Shown in pieces: positions 32,889 through 44,218 of a stretch of 64,000 nt of DNA (positions are counted from its first letter, which is position 1; each line of letters starts with the position of its first letter). The notes under the pieces are model-generated. The model saw only the letters and a program-made list of their open reading frames with translations. It did not search any database and was not told where the DNA came from. Both the position numbers and the translations under genes were made by a program. Origin of the DNA: Pseudomonas denitrificans (nom. rej.) (GTDB taxonomy: Bacteria > Pseudomonadota > Gammaproteobacteria > Pseudomonadales > Pseudomonadaceae); NCBI RefSeq assembly GCF_008807415.1, contig NZ_CP043626.1, forward strand, positions 992,001-1,056,000, in the 5' to 3' direction.

Positions 32889-33030
32889 CTCGCGATCACG
32901 GGCATGGCCCGTTCCTACAGGTGTCGATCGGCGCTGAAATTGGTGCCCGGGAGCGTAGGGCGAACAACCTGGAACAGGTTATCCGCCGGCCCTTGAACGG
33001 CGGATAACGCTGGCGCGTTATGCCCCCTAC
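32889..33030. repeat. REP element plus GTAGGGCG-type palindromic repeat
   Basis: 32889-32920 is a reverse-oriented REP (ending CGTTCCTACAG). 32955-33030 is a copy of the larger element seen at 16895-16970, with inverted GTTATCCGCC / GGCGGATAAC and GTAGGGCG / CCCCCTAC ends. Confidence 0.7.
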
Positions 33031-33039
33031 AAAAGCGCC

Positions 33040-33604
33040 TCACTCCGCCGCGCCGATCTCGCGCTTCAGGTGCCGGCGGGTGCTCTCCAGGATGCGGTCG
33101 GACATCTGCGGATCGGCCACGCTGCGCGATAGCACCAGCGCGCCGATCAGGGTGGCGAGCATGGCCACGCTCTCATCCTCGGCATGCTCGCTGGGCAGTG
33201 CCTTTTCGATGGCGTCAATGCGTGCCTGGACGATGGCGTCGGTGGTGGCGCTGGCATGGCCGCGCGCGCCCAGCTCGGCCGAGATGGTCGGCAGCGGACA
33301 GCCCTTGCCGGGCGCATTGCGGTGGCCGGGGGAGGTACTGGTCGATGAAGCCGGGCAGCGGCTCGGCCTTTTCGAACTGCTGGTCGACGACCGGGCGCAG
33401 CTGCTCGGCGGCCTGCTGCAGGGCGATCTCCACCAGCTCGTCCTTGGACTTGAAGTGCGCGTAGAAGCCGCCGTGGGTCAGGCCCAGCGCCTTCATCAGC
33501 GTCTGCAGGCCGGTGGCGTCCACGCCCTCGCTGCGGAAGCGCTGCGCTGCCTCGTTGATGATGCGTTCGCGGGTCTGGGCCTTGTGGTCTTCGGAGTAAC
33601 GCAT
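33040..33604 (-). pseudogene. TetR-family regulator with internal frameshift
   Basis: Start MRYSEDHKAQTRERIINEAAQRF and HTH GVDATGLQTLMKALGLTHGGFYAHFKSKDELV are clear TetR features. At the G-run around 33,331-33,335 the frame breaks: the continuation PGHRNAPGKGCPLPTISAELGARG and the C-terminus REIGAAE read in another frame to a stop at 33,040. An extra C (minus strand) or two missing bases would explain it; the repaired protein has about 187 residues. AGGAG lies 7 bases before the ATG. It probably regulates the neighbouring SDR, thiolase or thioesterase. Confidence 0.75.
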
Positions 33605-33703
33605 GACCGGTCTCCTGCGGATCATGGAATGCTGGATGTCATTCTAACGCAGGGCGGGCGCGGGGAGGTGATTCAGGACAGACAGGGCATGCGCGGAAAG
33701 AGG

Positions 33704-33837
33704 ATCGCGGACGGAGTCCGCTCCTACGATCAACCTCGACCGCGTAGGAGCGGACTCCGTTCGCGATGTCTTCGCCCAATACCGGGCCCGCGGCAGCACG
33801 GTAGGGCGCATAACCTGTTCCAGGTTATGCGCCCTAC
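33704..33837. repeat. Inverted REP doublet and GTAGGGCG palindrome
   Basis: 33704-33728 and 33743-33768 are two REP elements facing each other (GCGGACGGAGTCCGCTCCTAC and its mirror), followed by the short perfect form of the second repeat family, a 37-base palindrome from GTAGGGCGCATAACC to GGTTATGCGCCCTAC at 33801-33837. Confidence 0.75.
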
Positions 33838-33848
33838 GGGCGTGGCCG

Positions 33849-34981
33849 TCAGCGAACGGCCTCGAGCAGCGTCGCCACGCCCTGGCCACCTCCGATGCAC
33901 TGGGTGGCGATGGCGTAGCGCCCGTCGGTTTCCTTCAGCAGCGATGCCGCCTTGCCAGTGATGCGAGCGCCGGTGGCGCCCAGCGGGTGGCCGATGGCCA
34001 GGGCACCGCCGTGCAGGTTGACCCGGTCGCTATCCAGCTCCAGCCCGCGCAGGCAGGCCAGCGCCTGGCTGGAGAAGGCCTCGTTGATCTCCACCAGGTC
34101 GATGTCGGCCATGCGCAATCCGGCGCGGTCGAGCAGCTTGCGGGTCGCATACAGCGGACCCATGCCCATGATTTCCGGCGGGCAGCCGACCACCGCGACG
34201 GCTTTTACCCGCGCCAGGATGTCCAGCCCGTTGGCGCGGGCGAAGTCCTCGCTGCACACCAGGACGGCCGCGGCGCCATCGGTGAGCGGCGAGGCGGTGC
34301 CCGCGGTGACGCTGCCGCCGAAGGCCGGCTGGAGCTGCGCCAGTGCCTCCAGGTTGGTGCCGGGGCGGATGCAGCCGTCCTCGCTGACCACCCCATTGGG
34401 CGTGTCGATGGGCACGATCTCCGCCGCCAGCAGGCCCTGCTCGCGGGCATGGGCGGCCTTGGCGTGGGAGTCCACGGCCATGGCTTCCTGGTCCGCGCGG
34501 GAGATGCCGAAGCGCTCGGCGACTAGCTCGGCGGTCTGCCCCATGGGCATGTAGGCCTGGGGGAACTCCGACAGCAGGCGCGGGTTGGGCGAGAGGTTGA
34601 AGCCGCCCATGGGCACGCGGGTCATGGACTCCACGCCTGCGCAGATGAAGGCATCCCCGCGCCGAGCTGGATCTGCCCGGCGGCGAAGTGGATGGACGTC
34701 ATGGACGAGCCGCAGAAGCGGTTCACCGTGGCGCCGGCCACCGTTTCCGGCAGGCCGGCGAGGAAGCCGGTGATGCGCGCGAGGTTCATGCCCTGTTCGG
34801 CCTCCGGATAGGCACAGCCCATGATCAGGTCCTCGATCAGCCGGGCGTCGAGGCCGCTGCGTGCGACCAGTCCTTTGACCGTCTGCGCGGCGAGGTCGTC
34901 CGGGCGCACGTCGATCAGCGCGCCCTTCTTGGCGAAGTGAAACGGGGAGCGGGCATAACCCGCGATGACGACGGAAGTCAT
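33849..34981 (-). pseudogene. Thiolase (acetyl-CoA acyltransferase family) with one-base frameshift
   Basis: Degradative-type thiolase that cleaves a 3-ketoacyl-CoA. The first part, from ATG 34981, has the nucleophilic Cys in VNRFCGSSMTSIH; the second has VEINEAF, GGALAIGHPLGATGAR and the last active-site Cys region CIGGGQG. The halves lie in different frames, with the break at a four-C run (34655-34658): adding one C restores GAGDAFICAGVESMTRV. Repaired length is about 377 residues. The thioesterase lies 18 bases upstream on the same strand, so the two form an operon. Confidence 0.82.
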
Positions 34982-34999
34982 GGTCGGTCTCCTGAGGGA

Positions 35000-35538
35000 T
35001 CAGCGCCCGAGGATCAGGCAGGTGGTGGAGCCGGTGGCGTAGAGCCGGCCATCCACGTCGTAGAGGCGGCCCTCGGCCAGGGCAGTGGAGCGGCCGATGT
35101 GCACCAGGGTGCCTTCGGCGCGGATCGGCCCGGTATCACGGGTCAGTGCACGGATGTAGCTGATGCGCAGGTCGGTGGTGGTGTAGCCCAGCCCCGGTTC
35201 GAGCATGGTTTGCACCGCGCAGCCCATGGCCGAGTCCAGCAGCGTCGCCGCGTAGCCGCCGTGCACGGTGCCCAGCGGGTTGTAGTGGCGCATGTCCGGG
35301 GTGCCCTGGAAGATGAAGCGGCCCTGGCCCCATTCCAGCGGGACGAAGCCGATCAGCGCATTGATCGGTGGGGCGGGCAGTTCGCCAGCGCCGATGCCGT
35401 CGAAGAACTCCTGGGCGTCTTGCCGCGCAATTCCTGCAGCGAAACCACGCCGGGCTCGGCCAGGCGCTGGCGTATCTGCGCAGCCGCCGCTTCCCAGGCG
35501 GCAATCTTCTGTTCACGGGTGAGCGTCAGTTCGGTCAT
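35000..35538 (-). pseudogene. PaaI-type acyl-CoA thioesterase with one-base frameshift
   Basis: Hotdog-fold thioesterase. From ATG 35538 the frame reads MTELTLTREQKIAAWEAA...VSLQELRGK; after about 35,415 the next frame continues AQEFFDGIGAGELPAPPI and then the hallmark NPLGTVHGGYAATLLDSAMGCAV to the stop at 35,000. One base seems lost near the ACGCCC stretch; the repaired protein is about 179 residues. It would hydrolyse acyl-CoA and is the first gene of a small operon with the thiolase. Confidence 0.78.
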
Positions 35539-35708
35539 CGCAAGGCTCCGGCAATCAAATATTACGGTCGTCATACTAGCATTGAATGATGATCGGCATA
35601 TAAGTGACGGAAGCGCCATCCAGCAGGGCTGAAACGACAGTGCGAGAGGAGGGGGAGGGGAGAAAAAACGCGGCCGGCGGAGCGGACTCCGCCAGCGCGG
35701 GGAGGAGC

Positions 35709-36641
35709 TTACTCGGCGGTGGCCGTGATGTTGGCCGCACGCGCCTGGCTGCGCTGGGCCTTGTACTGCAGGGCGACGGCGGGCACCGGCGAGGCGACAC
35801 CGGTTTCCACCCAGCGGCGGATGCGGCTGGCATCGGCCACGTGGGTGCGCTTGCCGAAGGCATCGAGCAGGGCCAGGGCGACCGGGCGGCCGTTCATCAT
35901 GGTGACCATCACCAGGCAGTGGCCGGCATCGTTGGTGAAGCCGGTCTTGGTCAGGCGGATGTCCCACTTGCCGTTGCGCACCAGCGGGTTGGTGTTGAAG
36001 AAGCTCAGCGAGTAGCTGGGCTTGCTGAAGCGCGCGTCGCTGGTCGCCGTGGTGCTCAGCTGGCGGATCTGCGGGTAGGTGTAGGCGGCCTTGGCCAGGC
36101 GGATCAGGTCATTGGCGTCGGAGACGTTGTGGATCGACAGACCGGTGGGCTCGACGTAATGGGTGCTGGTCATGCCAAGGGATTTCGCCTTGGCGTTCAT
36201 CGCCGCGACGAAGGCTTTGGAGCCGCCCGGATAGTTGTGGGCGAGGCTGGCGGCGGCGCGGTTTTCCGAGGACATCAGCGCCAGCAGCAGCATGTTCTGG
36301 CGGCTGATCATGCTGCCCAGGTGGACGCGGGAGAACACGCCCTTCATCTCGGCGGTCTCGGAGATGTCCACGGGGATCAGTTCGTTCATCGGCAGCTTGG
36401 CGTCCAGTGTGACCATGGCGGTCATCAGCTTGGTCACCGAGGCGATGGGTACTACCAGGTTGGGATTGCTGGAGTAGAGGGTCTTGCCGTTCTCCAGGTC
36501 GACCACCAGGGCGCTGCCGGACGCGAGCACCAGCTCCTTGGGGGAAGCCGCCTTGGCGGGGGAGGCGGCGAAGGTGTTCGATGAACAGACAACAGCGGCA
36601 CAGGCAAACAGCAGGCTCAGTATCGAACGACGACTAGTCAT
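35709..36641 (-). CDS. pbpG: D-alanyl-D-alanine endopeptidase (PBP7)
   Basis: 310-residue periplasmic penicillin-binding protein of the S11 peptidase family that cuts peptidoglycan cross-links. Signal peptide ([20 protein letters not shown]), then S68-V-T-K71 with the acylating Ser, SEN ([13 protein letters not shown]) and KTG ([14 protein letters not shown]). No C-terminal beta domain or amphipathic anchor of the DacA type, which fits PbpG. Start at ATG 36641; no strong ribosome-binding site is visible. Single gene. Confidence 0.9.
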   Translation of the reverse strand: MTSRRSILSLLFACAAVVCSSNTFAASPAKAASPKELVLASGSALVVDLENGKTLYSSNPNLVVPIASVTKLMTAMVTLDAKLPMNELIPVDISETAEMKGVFSRVHLGSMISRQNMLLLALMSSENRAAASLAHNYPGGSKAFVAAMNAKAKSLGMTSTHYVEPTGLSIHNVSDANDLIRLAKAAYTYPQIRQLSTTATSDARFSKPSYSLSFFNTNPLVRNGKWDIRLTKTGFTNDAGHCLVMVTMMNGRPVALALLDAFGKRTHVADASRIRRWVETGVASPVPAVALQYKAQRSQARAANITATAE

Positions 36642-36740
36642 GGACGGGATTCGCAAGCGTGAGTGGGAATGTATCTACATCCATGTAGGCATTTTCGGCG
36701 AATTCTAATGCAAGGTCCGTCATAGCGCACGCGGCGCGGG

Positions 36741-36759
36741 GCGTCTCAGATTGCGACAG
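36741..36759. promoter_or_regulatory. Third copy of the GTCTCAGA-N-T-N3-ACAG motif
   Basis: GCGTCTCAGATTGCGACAG, followed by an inverted TGAGACG, in the 512-base gap between pbpG and the acyl-CoA synthetase gene. It fits the core shared by the sites at 24330 and 26667, but I find no good sigma-54 promoter beside it. The rest of the gap holds only the palindrome at 37004. Confidence 0.35.
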
Positions 36760-37003
36760 ATTGAGACGTGGCGCCGCCCGCTGCGCAGAGGCCGTGCGCC
36801 GTGCTGGCAGTCGCGGCGCGGCAGCTTGCCGGAGCTGTTGCGAAATGCAACCGGGACGGCTTCCCCCCGAACGATTGAAAACCTTCTCAAAGCCGCGCCG
36901 CATATGGCGTTCAGGCCGGATGGCACGCTTTGTGAGTGGCTATCCTGCAATGAGCGGAGGCGCCCGGCCTGCTGCGCTGTCGAAGGTCGGGGTTGCGTTT
37001 ACC

Positions 37004-37019
37004 TTTACGTTAACGTAAA
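37004..37019. promoter_or_regulatory. LiuR-type operator TTTACGTTAACGTAAA
   Basis: Perfect 16-bp palindrome matching the MerR-family LiuR motif (TTTACGTNNACGTAAA), which in gamma-proteobacteria controls branched-chain amino acid and acyl-CoA catabolism. It lies 134 bases before the acyl-CoA synthetase gene. No liuR gene is in this window. Confidence 0.75.
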
Positions 37020-37153
37020 CATGTTTCGCCGCCCGCGACCGGCCAGTCAGCCGCGCGGCTGCCGGTAAGCAAGCGCGGTTCCAGACGCTCTGCGTCGCTG
37101 CCCGAACCGATCGTTCAGTGTTGATCCCAGAACAAGCACAACAAGGGAAAGCC

Positions 37154-38833
<1,680 letters not shown>

Positions 38834-38884
38834 TCGCCCGATGCCCGCCTGCGCCCTGGCGCGCGCCCGGATTGCCGGGGCGCC

Positions 38885-39901
38885 ATGGGCGTAGAGAAGG
38901 GCACCATCTCCATCCGCCTGGTCAGCGAAGCGCTGGCCGAGTTTCGTCGCGCCGGCCGCGACGACGGCCCGCTATTGGCCGCCGCCGGCATCGCCCCGGA
39001 GCTGTTCGGCAAACCCTACGCGCGGGTTTCCAGCCAGGCCTACGCGCGGCTCTGGCTGCGCTTGGCCAGGGAGATGGACGACGAGTTCTTCGGCATGAAC
39101 GCCCGGCGCATGAAGTCCGGCAGCTTCAACTTCATGACCGCCGCCGCCGTCCGCGAGCCGACCCTGGAGACGGCGATGACCGCCGCGCTGCGCTTCATGG
39201 GCCTGGTGTTCGACGACTTCACCCCGCGCCTGACGCGCCAGGAAGGCTTGGCCGCCATCGTCCTCGACGAGCCCGAGGGCCCGGCGCCGCGCGCGTTCTG
39301 CTACTTCACCCTGTGGCTGATGCTGCACGGCCTGGCCTGCTGGCTGGTGGGGCGACGCATCCCGGTGCTGGCCATCGAACTGCGCTGCCCGCAGCCGGAC
39401 TTCATCGCCGACTACCGGGTGATGTTCACCGAGAACCTCAATTTCGCCCGTCGTCAGTCGCGCCTGCTCTTCAACGCCGAGGCGCTCGATCTCCCCGTGC
39501 GCCGCGACGAGCGCGAGCTGCGGCGCTTCCTCGGGGGCGCGCCAGCGAACATCCTGGTGCGCTACCGCGACCCGCAGAGTCTTGCCGCCCGCACCAAGGC
39601 CTATTTGCGCAGCCTGAAGTTCGAACGCTGGCCAGACCTCGACGCCCTCGCCGGGCACTTCTACATGGCGCCCTCGACGTTGCGCCGCAAGCTCGCCGCT
39701 GAGGGGCAGTCCTACCAGGCGCTCAAGGACCAGCTGCGCCGCGACCTCGCCATCGCCCGGCTGGACAGCGGCGACGGCAACTTCGCCGACCTGGCCGAGG
39801 AGCTGGGTTTCGCCGACACCAGCGCCTTCTACAAGGCCTTCCGCAAATGGACCGGATCGACGCCTGGGCAGTACCGCGCGCTGATCCGCCAGGAGCCCTG
39901 A
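38885..39901 (+). CDS. AraC-family transcriptional regulator
   Basis: 338 residues: an N-terminal ligand domain of the PF12625 type (AraC arabinose-binding-like, as in OruR) and a C-terminal double HTH (FYMAPSTLRRKLAAEGQSYQALK..., LAEELGFADTSAFYKAFRKWTGSTPGQYR). It follows the acyl-CoA synthetase by 51 bases and is probably on its transcript. The effector may be an acyl compound; this is inferred. Confidence 0.87.
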   Translation: MGVEKGTISIRLVSEALAEFRRAGRDDGPLLAAAGIAPELFGKPYARVSSQAYARLWLRLAREMDDEFFGMNARRMKSGSFNFMTAAAVREPTLETAMTAALRFMGLVFDDFTPRLTRQEGLAAIVLDEPEGPAPRAFCYFTLWLMLHGLACWLVGRRIPVLAIELRCPQPDFIADYRVMFTENLNFARRQSRLLFNAEALDLPVRRDERELRRFLGGAPANILVRYRDPQSLAARTKAYLRSLKFERWPDLDALAGHFYMAPSTLRRKLAAEGQSYQALKDQLRRDLAIARLDSGDGNFADLAEELGFADTSAFYKAFRKWTGSTPGQYRALIRQEP

Positions 39902-39917
39902 AATTTAAGGGCGCAGC

Positions 39918-39944
39918 TCAAGTAGCCGCCTTACAAGCCGATAA
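39918..39944 (+). promoter_or_regulatory. FliA (sigma-28) promoter of the chemoreceptor gene
   Basis: TCAAGTA, 12 bases, GCCGATAA: the flagellar sigma-factor consensus in Pseudomonas, 38 bases before the chemoreceptor ATG. Confidence 0.8.
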
Positions 39945-39982
39945 AACCTCAAAGAATTGCTTGTTGCTCAAGGACGCCAACC

Positions 39983-42130
39983 ATGCCCCTGTCCCGCCTC
40001 TCGATCCAGTGGAAGATCACGCTGCTGACCGGCCTCTGCCTGCTCTGCATCGTCTGCCTGCTGGTCGGCCTCTCGCTGTTCCGGATGAACCATGATGCGC
40101 AACTGATCAAGGCGGCCAACGCGGAGATGCTCAAGGATGCGGCCAAGTCGCGAATGCAGGCGCGCAGCGAGCAACAGGCGGAGATCATCCAGCGCTTCTT
40201 CACCGACGTTTACCACTTCGGCAACCAGTTCTCCCGCCAGGTCGCCCAGTTGCGCGAGCAGAGCACCCAGCACGGCGCGGACGCCGGCAGCGTGCGCAAG
40301 GACCTGAACCAGCTGGTGCGCGACGGCCTGAAGAGCAACCCGAACCTGCTCAGCCTCTACGTGGTCTTCGAGCCCGATGCGCTGGACGGCCAGGACGCTG
40401 CCTTCCATGACCAGCCCGACGCCGGCAGCAACGAGAAGGGGCGCTTCGGCGCCTATTGGGCGCAGAAGGCCTCCGGCGAGATGACCGGCCTGGCAGTGAC
40501 CGAGGACATGATCGCCGACACCTCGGCGATGCTCGACGGCAGCCCGTTCAACACCTGGCAGCTGTGCCCGCTGCAGACCCGCAAGGCTTGCGTGCTCAAC
40601 CCCTATTTCGACAGCGCCTCGGGCACCAAGGTGCTGATGACCACCGTGACCTTCCCGCTGATCGACCAGGGCAAGGTCATCGCCGTGATCGGCATCGACA
40701 TCAGCCTCAGCCGCCTGCAGAAGCTCTCTGTCGATGGCGACAACCAACTCTACGACGGCGCCGGCAGCGTCAGCATCGTCAGCCCGGCGGGCCTGCTCGC
40801 CGGTTACAGCAGCGACGAAGCGCTGCTCGGCCAGCCGCTGGCCAAGGCCATTCCCGACCAGGCCGCCGAGCTTTTGTCCCTGCAGGCCGGCGGTCGTCCG
40901 CAGGTGCTGGAGCAGGACGGCCAGCTGCGCGTGCTCGAGCCGCTGCTGCCGATCCCGGATGCCACCAAGCCCTGGGCTGTGGTGCTCGACGTGCCGCAGG
41001 ACGTGCTGCTGGCTCCGGCGCTGGAACTGCAGAAGCAACTGGATGAACGCAACTCCAGCGGCGCGCTGTGGCAGACCCTGTTCGGCCTCGCTGCCGCCAT
41101 CGTCGGCCTGCTGCTGGTATGGCTCACCGCCCGCGGCGTGACCCGGCCGATCCTCAACGTCGCCGCCATGCTGCGCAACATCGCCAGCGGCGAAGGCGAC
41201 CTGACCAAACGCCTGGACTACAGCGGCAAGGACGAGCTGGGCGAGCTGGCCGGCTGGTTCAACCGCTTCCTCGACAAGCTGCAGCCGATCATCCGCGACG
41301 TGAAGTCCTCGGTGCAGGACGCCCGCGCCACTGCCGACCAATCCTCGGAAATCGCCAGCCAGACCAGCGCCGGCATGCAGCAGCAGTTCCGCGAAGTCGA
41401 CCAGGTAGCCACAGCCTCCCAGGAAATGAGCGCCACTGCCCATGACGTCGCCAACAGCGCCGCCATGGCCGCCGATGCCGCCCGTGGCGCCGACGGCGCG
41501 ACCCGCGATGGCTTGAGCGTGATCGACAACACCACCCGCCTGATCGACGAACTGGCCAGCGACATGAGCAGCGCCATGAGTCAGGTCGAAGGGCTGGCGG
41601 CGAGCAGCGAGCAGATCGGCTCGGTGCTGGAAGTCATCCGTGGCATCGCCGAGCAGACCAACCTGCTGGCGCTCAATGCCGCCATCGAAGCGGCCCGCGC
41701 CGGTGAGGCCGGGCGCGGCTTCGCGGTGGTCGCCGACGAGGTGCGCAACCTCGCCAAGCGCACCCAGGACTCGGTGGAGGAAATCCGCCAGGTCATCGAA
41801 GGCCTGCAGAACGGCACCCGCGACGTGGTCGGCGCCATGAACAACAGCCACCGCCAGGCGCAGGACAGCGTGAACCAGGTCGAACAGGCCGTGGCCGCGC
41901 TGAAGCGCATCGGCGACGCCGTGGGCGTGATCACCGACATGAACCTGCAGATCGCCAGCGCCGCCGAGGAACAGAGCGCGGTGGCCGAGGAGATCAATCG
42001 CAACGTCGCTGGCATCCGTGACGTCACCGAATCGCTGTCCAGCCAGGCGCAGGAATCGGCGCAGGTCAGCCAGTCGCTGAACAAGCTGGCGAACCACCAG
42101 CAGGGGTTGATGGATCAGTTCCGCGTTTGA
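39983..42130 (+). CDS. Methyl-accepting chemotaxis protein with Cache sensor domain
   Basis: 715-residue chemoreceptor. TM1 about residues 8-32, a periplasmic sensor of about 320 residues of the dCache type ([22 protein letters not shown], then [25 protein letters not shown]), TM2 about 362-385, HAMP from [10 protein letters not shown], then the methylation helices and the conserved signalling tip [20 protein letters not shown]. No CheR-binding pentapeptide is seen at the end. Preceded by a FliA promoter, so it is made with the flagellar genes. Its ligand is unknown; the setting among acyl-CoA genes hints at an organic acid. Confidence 0.92.
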   Translation: MPLSRLSIQWKITLLTGLCLLCIVCLLVGLSLFRMNHDAQLIKAANAEMLKDAAKSRMQARSEQQAEIIQRFFTDVYHFGNQFSRQVAQLREQSTQHGADAGSVRKDLNQLVRDGLKSNPNLLSLYVVFEPDALDGQDAAFHDQPDAGSNEKGRFGAYWAQKASGEMTGLAVTEDMIADTSAMLDGSPFNTWQLCPLQTRKACVLNPYFDSASGTKVLMTTVTFPLIDQGKVIAVIGIDISLSRLQKLSVDGDNQLYDGAGSVSIVSPAGLLAGYSSDEALLGQPLAKAIPDQAAELLSLQAGGRPQVLEQDGQLRVLEPLLPIPDATKPWAVVLDVPQDVLLAPALELQKQLDERNSSGALWQTLFGLAAAIVGLLLVWLTARGVTRPILNVAAMLRNIASGEGDLTKRLDYSGKDELGELAGWFNRFLDKLQPIIRDVKSSVQDARATADQSSEIASQTSAGMQQQFREVDQVATASQEMSATAHDVANSAAMAADAARGADGATRDGLSVIDNTTRLIDELASDMSSAMSQVEGLAASSEQIGSVLEVIRGIAEQTNLLALNAAIEAARAGEAGRGFAVVADEVRNLAKRTQDSVEEIRQVIEGLQNGTRDVVGAMNNSHRQAQDSVNQVEQAVAALKRIGDAVGVITDMNLQIASAAEEQSAVAEEINRNVAGIRDVTESLSSQAQESAQVSQSLNKLANHQQGLMDQFRV

Positions 42131-42535
42131 TCCCCACCTTCGGCGCTCGGGCTTTCCCTCACCCCAACCCTCTCCCGGAGGAGAGGGGGCAGTCTGCTGC
42201 ACTCGGCGAGTTTGTCGCTCTTCCTGCACCTCTGCTAACCAGCGAGCTCTGATCCCTCATCGCGCTCCGAACGGTCCCCTCTCCCTCTGGGAGAGGGCTA
42301 GGGTGAGGGCCCGCCCAAGCGCCGAAACATCCCTGTAGGAGCGGGCCATGCCCGCGAACCGCACGGCACCAAACCCATCGCGGACGAAGTCCGCTCCTAC
42401 GCAACGCCCATCATCTCCACACGCTAGGGCTGTCCAATCCGCTCATCCAGATTGGCGGCTTTCGACATTGCCCGCGCGCCAGCGCGGCGGGAACATCAGG
42501 GGACTCCAGACAAGAACAAACCCAGGAGTTCCGCG
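42131..42535. repeat. Intergenic repeats: inverted CCCTCACCCC element and REP pair
   Basis: 405 bases without a gene. 42156-42189 and 42276-42310 are mirrored copies of a CCCTCACCCCAACCCTCTCCC-type element, each a hairpin by itself, about 90 bases apart. 42333-42359 and 42377-42401 are two REP elements in inverted order (TGTAGGAGCGGGCCATGCCCGCG and its partner ending GCTCCTAC). Confidence 0.7.
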
Positions 42536-44200
42536 ATGCGTTCCCATACTGCCGCCACGGCCGAATTCGACTACCGCGCCACCGCCGACGCCGTCCTGGC
42601 CGGCAACCTCGATGCCCTCAATGCCTGTGTCGAATGCTGCGACCGCCACGCCATTCCCGGCCGCGTCGCGCTGTTCTGGGAGGGCAAGGACGGCGACAGC
42701 GCCTCCTACACTTTCACCCAGCTCAAGGAGCTTTCAGGCCGCTTCGCCAGCTTCCTGCACGGCCTCGGCGTGCGTCCCGGCGACGTGGTGTCGGGCATGC
42801 TGCCGCGTACCCCGGAACTGCTGATCGCCGTACTCGGAACCTGGCGTCTGGGCGCGGTCTACCAGCCGCTGTTCACGGCCTTCGGCCCCAAGGCCATCGA
42901 GCACCGGGTCAAGCTGGCCGGCAGCAAGGTGGTGGTCACCGACGGCGCCAACCGCGGCAAGCTCGACGAGGTGCCCGACGCGCCTCTGCTGGTGACGGTT
43001 GGCGGTCCGAAGGGGCAGGGCATCCGTCATGGCGACTACAGCTTCTGGGCCGAACTGGAACGCCACTCGCCGGACTTCGAACCGATGCTGCGCAGCGGCG
43101 AAGACACCTTCCTGCTGATGTTCACCTCCGGCACCACCGGGCTGGCCAAGCCGCTGGCCGTGCCGCTCAAGGCCATAGTCGCGTTCGTCGGCTACATGCG
43201 CGATGCGGTGGGGCTGCGCGAGGAGGACTCGTTCTGGAACCTCGCCGATCCGGGCTGGGCCTACGGCCTCTACTACGGCGTCACCGGGCCGCTGGCCATG
43301 GGGCACCCGATCACCTTCTACGAAGGCGCGTTCACGGTGGAAAGCACCTGCCGCATCGTGCGCAAGTACGGCATCACCAACCTGGCCGGCTCGCCCACCG
43401 CGTACCGCCTGCTGATCGCCGCTGGCGAGGCCGTGTCCAGACCGCTCAAGGGCTGTCTGCGCGCAGTGAGCAGCGCCGGTGAGCCGCTGACTCCGGAAGT
43501 GATCCGCTGGTTCGCCAACGAGCTGGGCGTGACCATCCATGACCACTACGGCCAGACCGAGCTGGGCATGGTGCTGGCCAATCACCACGAACTGCAGCAC
43601 CCGGTGCACCTGGGCGCTGCCGGCTTCTCCATCCCCGGTCACCGTGTGGTGGTGCTGGACGAGCAGGGCAACGAACTGCCCGCCGGCCAGCCCGGCGTGC
43701 TGGCGATGGACCGCCGCCAGTCGCCGCTGATGTGGTTCGCCGGCTACCAGGGCATGGAGACCAAATCCTTCGTCGGTGACTACTACCTGAGCGGCGATAC
43801 CGTGGAGCTGAACGCCGACGGCAGCATCAGCTTCGTCGGCCGCGCCGACGACCTGATCACCACCTCCGGCTACCGCGTCGGCCCGTTCGACGTGGAGAGC
43901 GCGCTGATCGAGCACCCGGCGGTGATCGAGGCGGCGGTGATCGGCAAGCCGGACCCGGAGCGCACCGAACTGGTCAAGGCCTTCGTGGTGCTCTGTTCGT
44001 CCTACCGGCCGGGCGCGGAGCTGGCCGAGGAACTACAACAGTACGTGCGCAAGCGACTGTCGGCGCACAGCTACCCGCGGGAAGTGGAGTTCGTCGACGA
44101 ACTGCCCAAGACCCCCAGCGGCAAGATCCAGCGCTTCCTCCTGCGCAACCAGGAGATCGCCAGGCAACGCGAAGCGGCCGAGAAAGCGGCGGCTCACTAA
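42536..44200 (+). CDS. AMP-binding acyl-CoA synthetase (medium-chain/ACS type)
   Basis: 554-residue ANL-superfamily acyl-CoA ligase. FTSGTTGLAKPLAVPLKA is the P-loop, DHYGQTELG the A5 motif, FVGRADDLITTSGYRVGPFDVE the hinge, and TPSGKIQRFLLR carries the catalytic Lys. The type resembles medium-chain or acetyl-CoA synthetase-like enzymes. AGGAG is 7 bases before ATG 42536. First gene of a four-gene operon with the SDR (18-base gap), thiolase (16) and acyl-CoA dehydrogenase (10), a complete activation plus beta-oxidation set except for an enoyl-CoA hydratase. Confidence 0.9.
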   Translation: MRSHTAATAEFDYRATADAVLAGNLDALNACVECCDRHAIPGRVALFWEGKDGDSASYTFTQLKELSGRFASFLHGLGVRPGDVVSGMLPRTPELLIAVLGTWRLGAVYQPLFTAFGPKAIEHRVKLAGSKVVVTDGANRGKLDEVPDAPLLVTVGGPKGQGIRHGDYSFWAELERHSPDFEPMLRSGEDTFLLMFTSGTTGLAKPLAVPLKAIVAFVGYMRDAVGLREEDSFWNLADPGWAYGLYYGVTGPLAMGHPITFYEGAFTVESTCRIVRKYGITNLAGSPTAYRLLIAAGEAVSRPLKGCLRAVSSAGEPLTPEVIRWFANELGVTIHDHYGQTELGMVLANHHELQHPVHLGAAGFSIPGHRVVVLDEQGNELPAGQPGVLAMDRRQSPLMWFAGYQGMETKSFVGDYYLSGDTVELNADGSISFVGRADDLITTSGYRVGPFDVESALIEHPAVIEAAVIGKPDPERTELVKAFVVLCSSYRPGAELAEELQQYVRKRLSAHSYPREVEFVDELPKTPSGKIQRFLLRNQEIARQREAAEKAAAH

Positions 44201-44218
44201 GTACAGCGGAGAGACTTC

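Noticed and set aside
36805..36819. TGGCAGTCGCGGCGC as a sigma-54 promoter after the third UAS-like motif
   Set aside because: GG and GC have the right spacing, but the -12 side (GGCGC) lacks TTGC and the -24 side lacks TGGCAC; chance level in GC-rich DNA.
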